From: Aphelocoma coerulescens
Taxonomy: Eukaryota; Chordata; Aves; Passeriformes; Corvidae
Direction: 5' to 3'
Assembly (NCBI RefSeq): GCF_041296385.1
Contig: NW_027183981.1
Coordinates: 2,492,001-2,556,000 of the forward strand
DNA length: 64,000 bases
The notes below the pieces were generated by a model. It ran no database searches. It had not been told where the DNA came from and was given only the letters and a program-made list of their open reading frames with translations. Of this stretch, positions 33,881-47,715 are shown piece by piece. Position 1 is the first letter of the stretch. Each line of letters opens with the position of its first letter. The position numbers were made by a program, and so were the translations under genes.

Positions 33881-36800
33881 TTTGCTCAACAAAGCACTTA
33901 CCAAAGTCCTTTAGTTGGCGTGTGCTCCTGGGTCTTGCTTGGCAAAATGTAGCTACAGTTGCACTTTTCTAAATGGGTATGGATTACTTGTGTGCTTAAA
34001 AGCTTTGCTGGATGGAGACCTGGACTCTAGAGCCACACCCATCTTGATTGCTGGAGCCTGCAAGGAGGAGGAGAAGACATTTTTCTCCTTCTCACATGCT
34101 GACTGGGAAAGGGGTGAGCAAGAGAAGTAGAGAGAGCCCTGGCTTGGTTTCTGCAGTGCACTGCTGTCAGCAAAGCACTGGGCAATGAGGCTCTGAGCAC
34201 CTGCCCAGAACCCAGAGCATCCTGGGGAGAGCTAATAGCAAGGCTGAGCTGAGAAGTAGTTCTCTCATATTTTTTAATAAAAACATTTGGAGAAAAGTTT
34301 TCCTCATTGAATTTTGAAAAAAGAAACACCTAAAAACCCAACAACAAATTTGATGCAGGCAGCTATTAATATAGGGCAAATATTAGTTTTCTACTAGAAG
34401 AACTAGGAGTTATATTAATACTTGCCCATGTAAAAAGCATTTGGGGCTTTTTAGTAGGAACTGGGTATTAGTAATAAAAATATTTTCATTTCAGTAGCTC
34501 TTTTGTGTGCAAAACATATCAATGATTATATCTAAGTCACACAACGCAGGGGTGCTGGAACCTCATTTACCTAAGCTGTTTAAAAGCATCCTGTTGGGCC
34601 TGTTATTGTACAAACACAGCATTTAACACCCCATTGAAAATAAAACCCATTTCTCTTATGTGTTTTCCCAACTGAAGCTTATTTCCACTGTTTTCCCAGA
34701 GAAGCAACAAAGTTTGGGCTTAATCTTCTTAATTGCACCTTCAGTATTCATCCCTTTATGTTATTACCATCAGTGCATGATTTTTAAAAGTCCATTCCTG
34801 AAGTTATTTCACCTATCAGAAGGTTTGGTTGGCTTCTGAGGCGTACGTCTTATATAGTAAACTTTCCTGTAGTATAAAGGACAAAGATTTCTTTGCTGAA
34901 CCACTACAGTCAACAGGGATTTCAATGTCCTATATCCATGGCAGTTAGGTGAGGTCTCTTTTAGTTTCTTTCCCTTTTAGGTTGCTGCTTTTGTTTTGGG
35001 TCTCCTTTGACTCTCAGTAAGGCAGCGTGAGCTGAAGGTTCTCACCACGGCAGCTGTCAGAGCCATTGCTTTTTTTTGTTCAGTAGCAGAAACTGAAAAA
35101 AAAGATTTCTGTCAACCTTTTGAAATGACATTCTGGAAAAATTAATTTCAGATCAGCAAAACACACGATTTGAGGGACATGGTATAAAAGCAGAGAAAAA
35201 AAGCCTGGCATCACAAAGTGGAAGAACAAGGTATGGCAGCTATTCTTGCCTGACCTGGTGTTCAAAGGAAGACGTTCACTGAGGTCAAAACCCACTCTGC
35301 TACATGCAGAGATTTGTGCCAAAGCCCTTCTTTTACTCGAGATGTTCTCTAGCTCCAGTCAGAGGTCACCTGAAATAAGATGTTCTCCAGCTCTCCTCTT
35401 GTGACTATTGTACTTCTCATGGCAACTGTACAAATGCTCAGCAGTTGAGCAGAGCAGAGCATGTATTTGAGTGAGTTTTGTGCCTGGTACAACCTTTGGT
35501 TGAGACACGGCATCATCAGGTTTTAGCTTGGTGGCAAAGGCCAGTGAAGCCATTTACATCGAGTTAGATCACACTGGAAGAACAGGTTTCAGACACATTC
35601 CCAAGAACTTCCTGTCAATGTGATGGATGAGCAGCAGCTGCCCTGGAGGAGGGGAGTGGGGGCTCCTGTCTCCCAGGCAGGGGAGGGCTGGAGCCACTAT
35701 TGCTGAATTTGACACAAATTCATAAAGAATTGTTATGATCCAAAATTGCATTTTTTAATTAATAAAAGAAGGAAAAATGCTGTTTCCAAATGCTGCTCAC
35801 CCCTTCCGAGCATCAATCATGAACACTGAAAGTCCCACCTTTTGTGATAGCCCATGCAGCCCATGTGAGCTCTACCTGTGCACATAGGAGGGCTGCTGGT
35901 TAATCCTTGTGAATCATTCAGCTCAAGGAATGTGGTGGTCAAGACAATAACTTCCTTCAATTTCCTGGTCTCTCTGTCAAACAGCCCTAACTTGAAGGAT
36001 CTTCACATTGGTGTTACCTTACTAATCCCACTGGTTTAGATTCGAAAGTCCCAAGGTAGTATGGCAGCTCTCTTGTACGTATTATTATTTTTGTATCTAA
36101 ATCTTCTTTAAATATTGGGCAGACTCTCTTTTCATAGCTGAGTAGTTATTTCAGGAAGTGTGGCAGTTGATTTACAGTTTAGTACTGTCTGCACTTTCTG
36201 TAGTCAAGCATAAAATTGAAAGGCCTATGTCAAATTCAATCCTACATGGACACGCTCAAGAACAAATTAATTTTAAAGCACTCACCGGGTATATAATGTT
36301 TCTATGTCATGCTTTACAAATCTATAAAGTAATTTATAACAGAAAGCCTACTTTAGAAGAGAGCTGCAGTAGAACAGATAGCAGAGTGATTTCAGTCTAA
36401 AACATCCCAGTGCTGCATTCCTCCAGATATCTGCAATTCAGATCTGATAGGAACCATGAGTAATCAGTTTCTAAAGCAAAATTATTATACAAGGAAAGAC
36501 TCTTAGTGCAATGTCCTCTTGCAAAACCAGGCTATTCTATGACACATTAGGTTTTCTAACCATCAGTATGCAGCACACTAGATCAGGTGTCAGATTCAGG
36601 TCTCAAACTAGTATAAACTGGAAATCACAGCCATGAAGGATCAAGATAAACTCTTAAAGATGCATGTTGGATAAATCTCATGTGTAACTGTAATACCAGG
36701 GCCCTTGTCATTAACATCAAGGGCATTTTCGCCCCATGAGAACAGATGCCTTCAGGCTGACACTGCTGTTGCTGTCCTTCTCTTCTGCATGGCACAGCCC

Positions 36801-39800
36801 ATGAAGGGTACCTCTGCACAGGGCAAGTGTCTTCCCTGTGCCATTGGAGCACAGGTTCTTCGAACATCCTTCCAGTGTTTTGTATTTTGGACAACCTCCA
36901 GCTTCTTTCTGCTTTTTCTGGCAGAAGGAGCTGCCAGCACTGTTCAGCACCAGCCTCTTGCTGCATAGGACCGAGGGAACCAGAAACCAAGAGAAGAGCA
37001 CCTCTCTCTGACCGCAGCCAAGCTCCTTCTCTGCTTTATCATGCCTGTAAATTCCCCCACACTGGGCACTTATCATTAGCAAATGTGGTAGGCAATCATG
37101 AGAAACAGTCAAAGACAAGCAGTCACCCAGATTCAACCCTGATATGAGCAGCTATGGCTGTGTCCAAATTGCAGGCTGGCATGGACAGGAATGAGTGCTG
37201 AGTCTAAGGAGTTGGCACAAACCAGCTGGTGTGACACAGCTACTCCAGCTCCCTCCCTGCATTTTTTTCCAGGGGCATTCCCGCTCTCTGCAAGCAGCCA
37301 CTTAATATACTAGCAGCTCAAGGAGTAAAATATACAGCAATGGCTGTGAACTGCTGCCCTGCTCCTCTTCCCACTATTCATCCCACTCGGCATGTGTGTT
37401 GCACCTGGGTAGCTAACTCTGTAATTTGGACACAGGAAGTGTGTTCCCTCATCTGCTCAGGAGAAACAGAGATATAATCAGAATTTAGAGTGGCTTCTAA
37501 AAGGTGCATATTTCAAAGGTAAAATTGCAACATTAAGCATTCAGAGAAACTATAACCCAAGTAGCACCTGTGTGCAGAAGGGGGAAGGAAAATACCATTC
37601 TTGGTAACAGCCAGTGGAGGCAGACAAAAGAGTCGAACTCAAAGCAGCTGTATCTACTCCTTGCATCAGAGGGAGGAAGCCCTGGTTGCAGTCCCCTCAT
37701 GCAGTGAACTTTGAGATATTTATAAAAAGTGGAACAGCTTCCACAGGGCAGGGCAAAAAAAGGTCACCCCAGCACAGCTGGGCTGGTAACCAGCCAGTAC
37801 AGCAGAGCCACAGCAATGTGGGAAGAAGCCCTGGCTTACGGGGCAATGGGATCATCCTTCAACACAGCCATGCAGGCCGGGGGTCAGCACGGAGCTGGGT
37901 GGGGCGATGGTCACACAGGAGGAAGAGCTGAGCCTTGCCTTTGTCTTCTCCTAAATGCTGGGACCCTGTTTCTCAAAAATACCTAATGGCATTGGGTGCA
38001 TTAAACTTCTCAGCACAGGAATTGGTTTTGTTGGACATTCTCTTTCTGAAAGTCAGTTCAAGCTGAGTCCCCCAAAAGTCCTTTGGAAAAGGAGACTGCT
38101 AGTCTCCTGTAGCACATTCCTCCTCACGGCCGCTACATTGCGGACACACGTGGAGGAATAAAAGCCCTTATTGCAGCAGGAGAGGCTGAAAAAGGAAGAA
38201 CTAGTAGTCTGAAATTCTGCTATGAAAGAGGAAGATTTCAAAGGAACCCGAAGAAAACTTGCATCCAGCTCAGTGGGAATGCCTTAGGTGTAGACTCCAG
38301 CCATTTCTTTGCAGCAAGCCAGTTAGTTCTGCAACCTTACCTTTTGCTTTAAACAAAGGGACTCCAGAAATTGGCTTTATCATCAGAAGGCAATGGCTGA
38401 CAGCCAGGAAGCACAAGAGCAGTGGGGTGCTGGAGGAGCCTCCCCCAGCCCCACAACAGCCACTGCCCCAGTGCAGCAGGGAGGCAGCTGCACGAGTGCC
38501 GGGCTGGGGGCTGCGCCATCTGCCGAGTGCTCTGCACGCTCCTGTTTTCAGTCACTAATAAATACCCCCGATGTTAATAATTTGCACTGGAATGTTCTGT
38601 GGCTTCTTGATGCCTCAGGCTGCACTTTTTTCTTTAAAGTTTCAGCACGGCAGTTCAGCAGTTTTTGAGAACCTGTATTGTTGCCTAAGGAGTTCCTGAC
38701 TCCAAGAGGAGACAATATTCATCAGCTTTCCTGTGGCTGTCACAATAGTACTGAAATAGTAAATAAATGGTATTTGGGTTGAGTTTTTTAAAATTTTGAT
38801 TGTGAAAATCAGTCATAAAATTCTTGACAATTAGATGTCAGTGTAGACCTATCCCACCATTGCTGTGCAGGTGCAGAGTGCTCCGGAGTGTTGGATTCAC
38901 AAGGTGGTGGTAGTGTGAAGCCATGATGCTGTAGCACCCACCTTTCAGGGATCTAGCCCTCCTAAAGCAGTCACAAAGCAGGATGTATGTAGGGAGCTTG
39001 CAGCTGGAGGAGAGAGATGGGTTCCTAAGCTTGGGATCCAGGAAAGCCAATACACTGCAGAAAGACTGTCTTAGAAAATGCAAAGGCCAGGATGCATTTG
39101 AAATGAAAGCCTGCTGAGCTCCGCATAGAACACAGAGGAAATGCTCAGCTTTTCCTGGGTGGTGGAGAGCTTCTTCTACTCAACAGCATTTCTATGGACC
39201 CATGCTGTTTCCTAGCCTTGTATTGCAGGAAGACAGTTATTGTTTGTCCTCCCTTCTTCTGTATTAAATCTTTCCAGGTGGCTGTCACTATGAAAAGGCT
39301 GCTGGGACTGCCCCGGACACCTCTGCAGTGCCAGGAAGGGATGAAGTCTTGATCTCTGTCTGTGGTGGCTACTCATCCCTGGCCAAGATTGTCTCCTTTG
39401 ATGATGTGCTCTCGAAGATTTTGGGTAGGAGGGAGCACACCATGGAGATCACCACGTCTCCTGTCCAGGCCCAAATAAGGGAATTATTGAGTAAATGTCT
39501 GTATAAATGGCAGAAAAATGCTGATTACCAAATTACATTTGTTTCTCTCAAACACAGCCATCACTTTCTCAATGAATTGATGTGAAAGGCTTTCTCTCTT
39601 GAACTGGCTTTTTAATTGTGCTGCTGAGGAGGCAGGTAGGGTGCCAGGGTAAATAAGCACTTGCAGGGCTCTCTGAGATTATGGCTGGACATTGCCTCCA
39701 GCTGCCAAATGAACACAGTGAGAGTGAAGCTCACAGTGTAGACAAACATTCTGCTACTGCCCCAGATTTCAAGTTAGCGTGTATCAAGTGTGGACTTATG

Positions 39801-42800
39801 CCATATATGTGCAATATAAAAGACTTTCTAAGGTCTTTGACTTGATATTCCAGGACATAACATTAGCATTATGTAGGTTTAATAAAGCATATAGGAAACA
39901 AACATGAAGAACTGCTTTCCCTGAGCACCATTTGGCAATAAGCCATCAGCATTAAACAAGGGGGTTCCTGGTAGGGATGTATAGAGACTACATGTTCCTA
40001 GACCTGAAACTGCTCATCAGCAGTGCAGATGCTACATTGCATCATGGCTGATAAAATCTGCAGCTGGCACAAGAATCGATGTTATGTTTAAAAGATGAAG
40101 AGACGGCAGCCGTATGAGACCTGTTGCTTGGTCAGACAAATCCACTGTTTTTAAGCCAAATAGAGAGTTAAACTCCACAGAAAAACAAACAGAAGCAGCT
40201 CCACTTAAGTGCTGGTTTTTCTCTAAAGGATTTAGAGGCCAAACAAGAAGACCAAAACTCAAGTCCTCTAATCACTCAGAAGGCTAATGAGACCTTGACT
40301 GGCTAAACAGGGGATGCTGGGATGGAGGCAGGAGCCAAGACTAACAGTGCTGTCTGCGGTCTTAGTATCCACCGAGGATGCTGAAAAACTGGCAAAGAGG
40401 CAGAGGAGAACTGCAGAAGTGGGCCAAAGACTACAGAAAGCACCTAATGGGGAGACTGAGGTTTAGAAAGCACTCTCTGTCTAGCTTATCAAAAAGATTG
40501 AAAAGTCTTGACTACAGAGAATAAGTCTTCACAGAGACAAATGAGCTCGTTATTTTGGTGGAAAAGGATGAATGGGTAAAAGGTGAAGCCAAATATATCT
40601 GGAGTGCAAGTTAGGCAAAAGATGGTCATAGTGAGGGTTTGAAACAAGCAGCTGAGGTAAGATAAGGAGTCTGCAGTGCCTGATGAAGTTGTCTCAATGC
40701 TTTTCTGAGACAGTTTTCTGGCATACATGCTACGTTTCAGTCCATCCCAATAAGGGCATAAATGGGTGATATTTTAAGAGTGGTGATAAAATCTAGTTGT
40801 CTTCTCCAGCTTGAAGCTCTAGGAGCCTGTATGAGCCATCTGGAGGCACACAGAGGTGCACATGCTAGCTGAGGGTCTTGCAGGGAGAAGAGGCCCCTCC
40901 TTGCTCTTTCTCTCTTTCTGGCAGGATAGTCATGTCAGGAACCAGCGCTGGCATTCAGTCCTAAAGCCTGGCTCGCTGTGCTTCCAAAATGCCTTGCAGC
41001 ACAATGAAGCCCCTTGCTTGTCTGTCCTCATTGAAACTGTTCTCAGAGCAGAGGACACAGCAGGACATAGCACGGGTGACCACATCAGCTCCCACCTGCC
41101 CCAGGCAGAATGGGCAGCTTGGGGCACTGAGCCAGACTGACACAACTCCAGCGGGCGCTGCCTTCCTCTGGGGAATCATTCAAAAGAACAACCTGTGTTC
41201 TCATCCTGAGAGAGTTTTCTACCCAAAACTCAATACTTTTTCTTCACTATATACGTATCCTCACTCCGTTTTCTCTCTCTCTTCATCTTGCAGAGATAAA
41301 CAATTATTTTTTTCCTCAGTGGAGCACCAACATCCTTCAAAATGCCTATTAGAGAGCTTCACCCTCACTTAGCAGGTGAGTTCAGCTGTGCAGGCTGTGG
41401 GTGTCAGTCCTGCACCCTGGACTAGAAATGCTGTGCTGTGGCTCTGCCTTTGCATCCAGCAAATGGTTCCCAGTATATTTAGAATATTCAGTCTATGGTG
41501 GGATTGAACGCAACAGGCCTAAAAGGGTCAAAATAAGGTGGGTATGATGTCACCTGTAGCAAAACAGTAATCCCCACCTTCTTTGAAGCTGATTGTAGCT
41601 GCTTTTTATTCCCTGAAGTTGTCAGTCCCATGGCAAGAAGCTGGCAAAAAAATTAACTCCCTCACTTGGCTTTGCAACGGGAAGGTGAGTGTGTCATGCA
41701 ATGCTGTTTCGGGCTTTCATCAATTTATCGATGACAAAATGCCTGTCTTTAGAGAGAGGCGATCTAGGCTGGGAAAAAAAGAAAATGCTGACATTCTCTC
41801 CTGGTATTTCTAGAGTCTTTAAGCATGGAGAGTCCTTTCCTCAGCGTTTAAAGCAATTGTCAAATCTTCATATACTTACTATGGAAGAGCCAAAGTCTGA
41901 ACATTGGTAGCAGTGGTGGAGCAGCCCTGGGAGACAAAAGATATGTGGACTGAGCCTGAACTTGCAGTGCTTTCTGTTAACCCAGATCCCATGTCTGAGA
42001 CCCTTGAGCATTCAGCCCTTAGAGGGAGTAACTTTCCTCCAGCTCCTGAATGGTTCCCAAACAGTCATCTCCGCTGACAAGCAGCAGATCATGGATGCTC
42101 AGCAGGCAATTGACTGGTCTCATCATGATGCAGTAAGAAATTTAAGATCCTGCTCTTGTGCCAGGCCATTTTCATTCCATCAGGACCCCACACATATTTT
42201 CTTGCTGTGACTTTCCAGGAAAGCAGCTGCTGTAGCAGTTGAGTGACAAGGGACAAAGCTGTTACTTGAGAAATAGAACTCCTCAATGTGTGGTTAAGCA
42301 CAGAAATATTTCCTGATTCATTTATTTGTTTGTTTGCTTTTAAGGATGTAGAGAGGGGTAATAAATGGTAAAACTAATGTGTCAGTGAAGTGTTTTCAAA
42401 AGGATGCAGAATGAGTTATTTGATGGAAAATTGAAAGACGTGATTGCACTCTGTGATGAGCATCTACAAGTTTGGCCCTGGTATAATCCATTGACTTTTT
42501 TATAATTGTCCTAATTAAGTAGTCAAAAGTGAGGTGCAACTTAGACACAAAGACCATATTCACAGGCAATTAAAGCATAGAATTTCAGCTTGTAGAGATA
42601 AACATTTAAATCAGCCGATTTAACAACGATTAAAAAAACCCCTTGCTAACTGGAAAAATAAAGAAACCAATAAAGACATCAGGATAAAATATCTGGAATT
42701 GCCAAATGGAGAAATGGAAATTAATGACAATTACAAAAAAGATCCAAACCCAAATCCCCAAGGTTTTCTCAGAAAAGCACGTTCTAGAGCAAGCACTCCA

Positions 42801-43535
42801 CAGAAAGTAGAGGAAAGCAGAACTTATGAAGACATTAATCAAGGTATGAGTGAAAAGAGAATGAGATGCTTCAGGGCACAAAGATGACAAGAAGTATATC
42901 TGTGGCAATAAGGGATGATGGCAATCATGCAGAGGGAAATAGAACAAGGTATACATGAGGAAAGGATGCAAGCACTGCTGAACACCTACTCTTACAATAG
43001 TCTTTTGCTCTCACTAAGAGCAAAAATCAATAAACTCTGTAGGATGAAAAGCTTCTAAATCATTGACTGTCCAAGTAGATATTCCTGTTGGCAAACACAT
43101 TTCTCTGTGTGATGGATGGACACCAGGGTCAAGAGGTCATTCACTGAAGTGATCAGGCTTCATGAAATCCAGATTTGCAAACAGTCGGGGCAGCAGAGGC
43201 TCAGTGCAGTTACTGCTGTCAGGGGATTTCCATGTGCTGCAACACTGCAAGCTCGTTTTCAGATCACTGAGAGGGTTTGAATCAAGGGAGAAGTGGGAAG
43301 CACTCCCACAGCTCCGGCCCTGGGCATGCTCCACCCGTGCACGCCCGTGACTGGCCACACCGCAGCGCCTGCCCCTGGAGCAGCCACGGGGCTCTGCTCT
43401 GGATGGCCAGCGCTGTGGTTCACTCCCTCACCCTGCTTGTCCAGCATGGAGCCTGGTGGTACAAGTGGGATGAAACCACAACATTGTAGTTCCTGGTCTG
43501 GAGACATGTCCTACCCCACCATCAGCAAAGGACTC
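33881..43535. other. Gene-poor AT-rich block
   Basis: About 9.6 kb without a supported gene or transposon. Frames are short and contradictory. One exon-like stretch, near 39,275-39,585, has an acceptor-like TCTTTCCAG and an open frame but matches no family I know. Confidence 0.4.
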
Positions 43536-43539
43536 CTGA

Positions 43540-43645
43540 ACCCTAGATCACAAGGGTTTGGCCTGGAAGGGGCCTTCAAAGATCACCCAGTTCAAGCCCA
43601 GTTCCATGGGCGGGGACATCAGGTTGCTGAAGGTCACCCTACATT
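43540..43645 (-). mobile_element. CR1 LINE 3-prime tail fragment
   Basis: The plus strand reads as the reverse complement of a CR1 tail (GGTTTGGCCTGGAAGGGGCC, then CCCAGTTCCATGGGCGGGGA, then CATCAGGTTGCTGAAGG). Confidence 0.75.
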
Positions 43646-45735
43646 TGGCACATACCAAAGCAACAGTAAAATGCCTCCTTTGAAGCTGTTCTGTGTTTCT
43701 TTCACTGTCTGGCAGCAAGCTGTATCTTGATCCAGTTTTATCTCTCCCTGTTGGCTATTTATATTACTGGTGGGTCTCTCATCCCATTAGCATCAGCCCC
43801 TTTCTTCCTTATGGCCCCTGCCCCAGCTCTACACCCTCTCACCGTCAGCATTACTGACCCCTTTGTGCAAGGTGAAACCCACTGAGCTCACTCAGTCACC
43901 TGTTGAGAGAGAGGCAAAGGAAAGGAGCTTTCAAGGGAGAGCAGTGGACTGTAAACTTCAGGAATGTGCATTTCATCCATAACTGCGCAGCTGAGCAGAC
44001 AAACCTGGGCCACAAAGAAACCATGGTCCTACAGGAGCAGCTCTCAAACCCAATGCCCAATTTCCTTTCTTCTCTGGCACCTTCTTCTGACCAGAGGTGA
44101 CACGACTGTACTCTAAGGGAGCTCAAACATATTTGCAGGTACACTGCAGAGCTCCATGCAGAGTGGGCTGGGTTTTGGTGAAAATGTGAGATCTGGAGAT
44201 GACAGCCATGCAAATGTCACAGGCCTTTCCATAGCTCCCCTCCTTCTCTGAGTTTCCTCTTCCTCCAGTAAGATTTCTGTTCCAAGCAATGCTAAATATT
44301 TGCATTTCATTAAGTACTTCTTCCTTTACATGATGCCTCATTACGACTTTCTTTTTGGGTTAGGTATTTCTTTAATTTTTGTGCATATTAATTATTTTTT
44401 TCTTTCACAAGGAAGATGGGCATGCCTTGGAGCTTGTGGATGCTCATTTTAGAGCAGTGTGGAAGAAGCCTTTGAGGACAGGCTGCAAGTGTCCGTAAAT
44501 CCCTACAAGCCTAATGCTGTGTGTTTACTGCTGTGGACTGGGATCTACCCAATCTGACCTTGATGAGCCAACTGTTTTTCTGGCCTTTTTCAGAGTTTCA
44601 GGCTGGAGAAAGCACAAAGGGTGTTTTCTCCTTTTCCCAGAATACAAAGTGCTGTGTCAGGCTGGTAAACACTTGGGGCTACTTCTGCTTCAATTCCGTC
44701 TGAGGAATGACAGGGGATCGAAATAAGCATTGGCCCTTTGGTATTAAAATTTTATTTTAAGATGTTTTCTCCATCCCAAATTCATGAGAAGAAAATCTTG
44801 CTGTTTGTTTCTTGCAAATTGTGGAGAATTTTTACGTTGCAGTGTATTTTCTCCTAAATGTTAACATATCAGAATAAAATCAAAATGATCATGTACATTA
44901 ATACTGGAATACACACATAAAGAGAACCTTGAGGTGTCTAAACTTTCTGCACATTCTTCTAGATTGCTGAGAGCTTTTGTACTTGAATATATTAAAAAAA
45001 CAAGGGGAAAAAAGAACTAAACTGAAATGTAAATATTTTTGTCTGGAAAAGAAAAAAAATTGTATCAATAAATCACTCATGATTTGTAAATACTCTTTGT
45101 TTTCCACTATCAACAATAATCTTTCTATCTGCAAGGAATGAATTTCTAACCTTAAGTAGCTAACTTACTCTCTAACCTAACTGTAGCTGGCACTGTTCAA
45201 ATAAGTTAGAGCTTAGCAAAACTCTATCTCAATTTATACTTTTTCCTCTACTAGAAAGTAAAGCTTGATTTTCTTTTACTGTGCTCACGCAGCATCATCC
45301 CCTTGATACTATGTTTATTTAGCAAGAGAAATGAAAGTTTTAATTTTTTTTCTTCTGGAAAAAATATATTTGCAGAAAAGAGAATCACGAGTACTTACGA
45401 CATGGTTGGCAGGAATCAGCTATGTGGAAAAAATGCTGCCACTTACTATTTTTCTATTTCTTCTGCATTTTTGGCCACGTTTAGAAGCAATGCTATCTAT
45501 GAGCCATGTGTGTGACACACTTAGGGAACCCTGAAAACCTGTGAGAAGCAGAAGGTCAGCGGTGGGCTGTCTCCTATGTCAGGCAGCCAGGCCAGTGTGT
45601 GCTGTTTGATGTCGTGATCCCTTGCTCAAGTACCCAGTTTCCGTGGGAGCCTTCAACCATTTGGGGCTTTCGACAAGAGTCGCATACTGAGAAAACATAT
45701 CACGTCCGGTGGAGTGGCTGGGAACTTTGTCTGAG
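43646..45735. other. No recognisable gene
   Basis: AT-rich DNA with no supported feature. The strongly AT-rich section 44,750-45,100 may be an eroded 3-prime region, but nothing is diagnostic. Confidence 0.4.
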
Positions 45736-45739
45736 GTAA

Positions 45740-46076
45740 TGTAGATACAAAACTGCTGTTAGCAAGGATTGTCTTGCTATTTTCTAAGTCCGTGAGAGAC
45801 TTTTCTCTCTCACAGAAGAGGTAGCAGGGAATGTAAACAACCAAGACATCTGCAACCTTGAAAAGTCTTGTTTATGGTATAGTGGAAAAATATTTTGACA
45901 ATGGATGTTTTAGGATTTTAGCCAATCACCCCCAAGGGGTGGCTGGTCCTTTGTCCAATTAGGCTATGAAGAAAAAAGTCTATGAAAGAGTTTGTAAAAT
46001 AACTAAATAAATCAATCTTGCTGCACAATTCCTGCCTGTTGGATTTCTCTCGTCCTCCCTACGGCTGTGGGATACA
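45740..46076 (+). mobile_element. Solo retroviral LTR
   Basis: 337 bp beginning TGTAGATACA and ending GGGATACA, flanked by GTAA on both sides (45736-45739 and 46077-46080). It has AATAAA near 46008 and a promoter-like AGTCTATGAAAGAG segment upstream. It fits songbird ERV LTRs. No internal retroviral sequence remains, as expected after recombination between two LTRs. Confidence 0.75.
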
Positions 46077-46080
46077 GTAA

Positions 46081-46115
46081 TATATATATATATACACACA
46101 CACACATATATATAG
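46081..46115. repeat. TA / CA dinucleotide tract
   Basis: TA units, then CA units, then TA units, immediately after the solo LTR target site. Confidence 0.9.
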
Positions 46116-46130
46116 ATTAGTAAAGAACTG

Positions 46131-46361
46131 TTATTCCTGTTTCCCATATCTTGGCCTGAAAGCCCCTTGATTTAAAAATTTTAATAATTTGGCGGGAAGG
46201 GGGGTTGCATCTTCCATTCCAAGAGAGGCTCCTGCCTTCCTTAGCAGACACCTGTCTTTCAAACCAAGACACACGCTCCTTAAGTGCTCATCCTTAGCAT
46301 CTGCCAGGGGGCACAGCAGGATGGAGAAGAGCAGGGCCACACTGAGCATAGTCACATTCAT
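46131..46361 (-). pseudogene. Orphan first exon of the short secreted-peptide gene
   Basis: The first 23 codons on the minus strand encode a signal peptide (MNVTMLSVALLFSILLCPLA) closely matching exon 1 of the gene at 54,012, and the TATA-like promoter upstream is conserved too. The donor AAG/GTGAAG of the intact copy reads AAG/GATGAG here, so splicing at that point is lost. The remaining 53 codons to 46131 are read-through into sequence that resembles retroviral internal DNA, not the peptide gene. No downstream exons are present on this side. This is a duplicated promoter plus exon 1, cut by rearrangement. Confidence 0.7.
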
Positions 46362-47715
46362 CTTCCTGTCACACTGAGCAGCACTGGCTGAGGTTGTACC
46401 AGGCCAGGAGCACCTTTATCCCTACTGGGACTCCTCCCTGTGCCCTCCCCAATAGCCCTCAGGCCAAAGCCCTGCTTGCCACAGCCCCCAGCCCTGGCCA
46501 CAAGCCCAACCCTGGCTCAGAGTCCATCCCACCTGCAGCATGCATTCAGCCCACCTTGCCCGGCATCCCTCCAGCTTCCTGCACGGGGCAGCTGCCCCTG
46601 GAAGGGCCCCAGAATCTCTGGGGGCCCAGGGTGTTACAGCAGGAATTACTGTAACAAGCATATATCAAACCAGGAGTCCCGTTTAAAGGAAGTATATAGA
46701 CGGATTCTGGATAGATGCTTCAGAGAGATGTTTATTTCTCCAGCCGCATGGCTGGGGCTCTGCTCAGGAACTGTTACAGTCACGGGACCTCAGGGTCCTT
46801 CCCACACCGGGGAACACAAACCAACCAATCGGGAATGAGGCTGACCAGGGGCAGGTAAACCCCGTGTCTCCCCTCCAGGGCCCATCTCCCAGGGCTCCAT
46901 GGCAGGGGGAGGGACCCCAACACAGGGGATTGGCAGGGAGTCAAAGTCAGCTGGGGACCCTGTGCGGACACCCCACACTCCAACACAATCCATCTCCCGC
47001 TGCCCCTTCCCTCCCAGAGCTTTCCCTGTGGGACACCCCAGAGCTGACCCCAGCCTCAAACCCAACATGTGGGAGAACAACGGGGCCATGGGCAATGCAA
47101 TCAGCCCCATAACTGGGATCTGCAGTCACTGGAGACAATGGGGAGCACTGGGGAGCACTGGGGGATGGTGATCAGCTGCACACAAGGCTGAGACTTAGGG
47201 AATTACTCAGGTGTGGCAGTTCCTAAATCCATACCACCCCCTTTTCCTGCATTGCATGCCTCAAACTGGTCCCATCTCCACCCCTAGGGCAGAGTCCAGA
47301 GGGGAATGTCCCCTGCCCTGACCCTCACCCTGTCACACCTGCAGCCACTGTGCCCTCCCAGAGCACCTGGGTCCCGCTCTGCACAGCTGCCCCACACAGA
47401 GGGCCCAGGGACCCCATCCCCAACAACACCATGACTCCAGCACTGTCCTTGCCTGGGACATGTCCACAGCTCCCCAAGGCCCTTGTCCCCACACAGTGTC
47501 TCTGCAATGTCCTGGCCCTGGGCCCAGGCCAGCGCTGGCCCTGAGCAGGATGTGCCCATCCCAAGGGATATGGGTAAGCAGGGACTTGTCCTCAGGCAGC
47601 CAGTCTGAGCTAATTCAGGAAACAGAGGTCCCCAGTCAGGAGGAGGTACGTTGGTCCCCTGCCAGCATCTCTGATAAACCCTGTTTACCCAGGGCCTGAG
47701 GCACCAGGAAGACAT
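46362..47715 (-). repeat. Inverted-duplication arm A (promoter region of the peptide gene)
   Basis: Apart from the inserted LTR at 46632-46922, this block is the reverse complement of 52,945-54,011, and many sections are nearly identical. It lacks about 32 bp that arm B has near 53,650-53,690. The outer part (47,341-47,708) is also copied at 50,814-51,190 with about two differences in 370 bp, so duplication is recent. Confidence 0.9.
46632..46922 (-). mobile_element. Solo LTR of the Y-box-carrying element family
   Basis: 291 bp. In minus orientation it starts TGTTGGGGTCCC and ends CTGTAACA, homologous along its length to the two LTRs at 56,458 and 58,388 but clearly diverged. It is flanked by CAGGG on both sides. 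The empty target site is preserved in arm B (near 53,745), which shows both the exact insertion and that it came after the inverted duplication. Confidence 0.9.

Noticed and set aside
33423..33914. Long Pro/Ser/Leu frame
   Set aside because: It is mostly the CCCTT repeat read in frame.
46131..46361. Complete antimicrobial-type peptide gene of 76 codons
   Set aside because: Only the signal exon matches the gene at 54,012. The rest is read-through past a lost splice donor into repeat-like DNA, and it lacks a defensin cysteine pattern.
47284..47715. Frames repeated at 47.3, 50.8 and 53.0 kb
   Set aside because: They recur only because the GC-rich DNA block is duplicated. They exist on both strands and show no domain.
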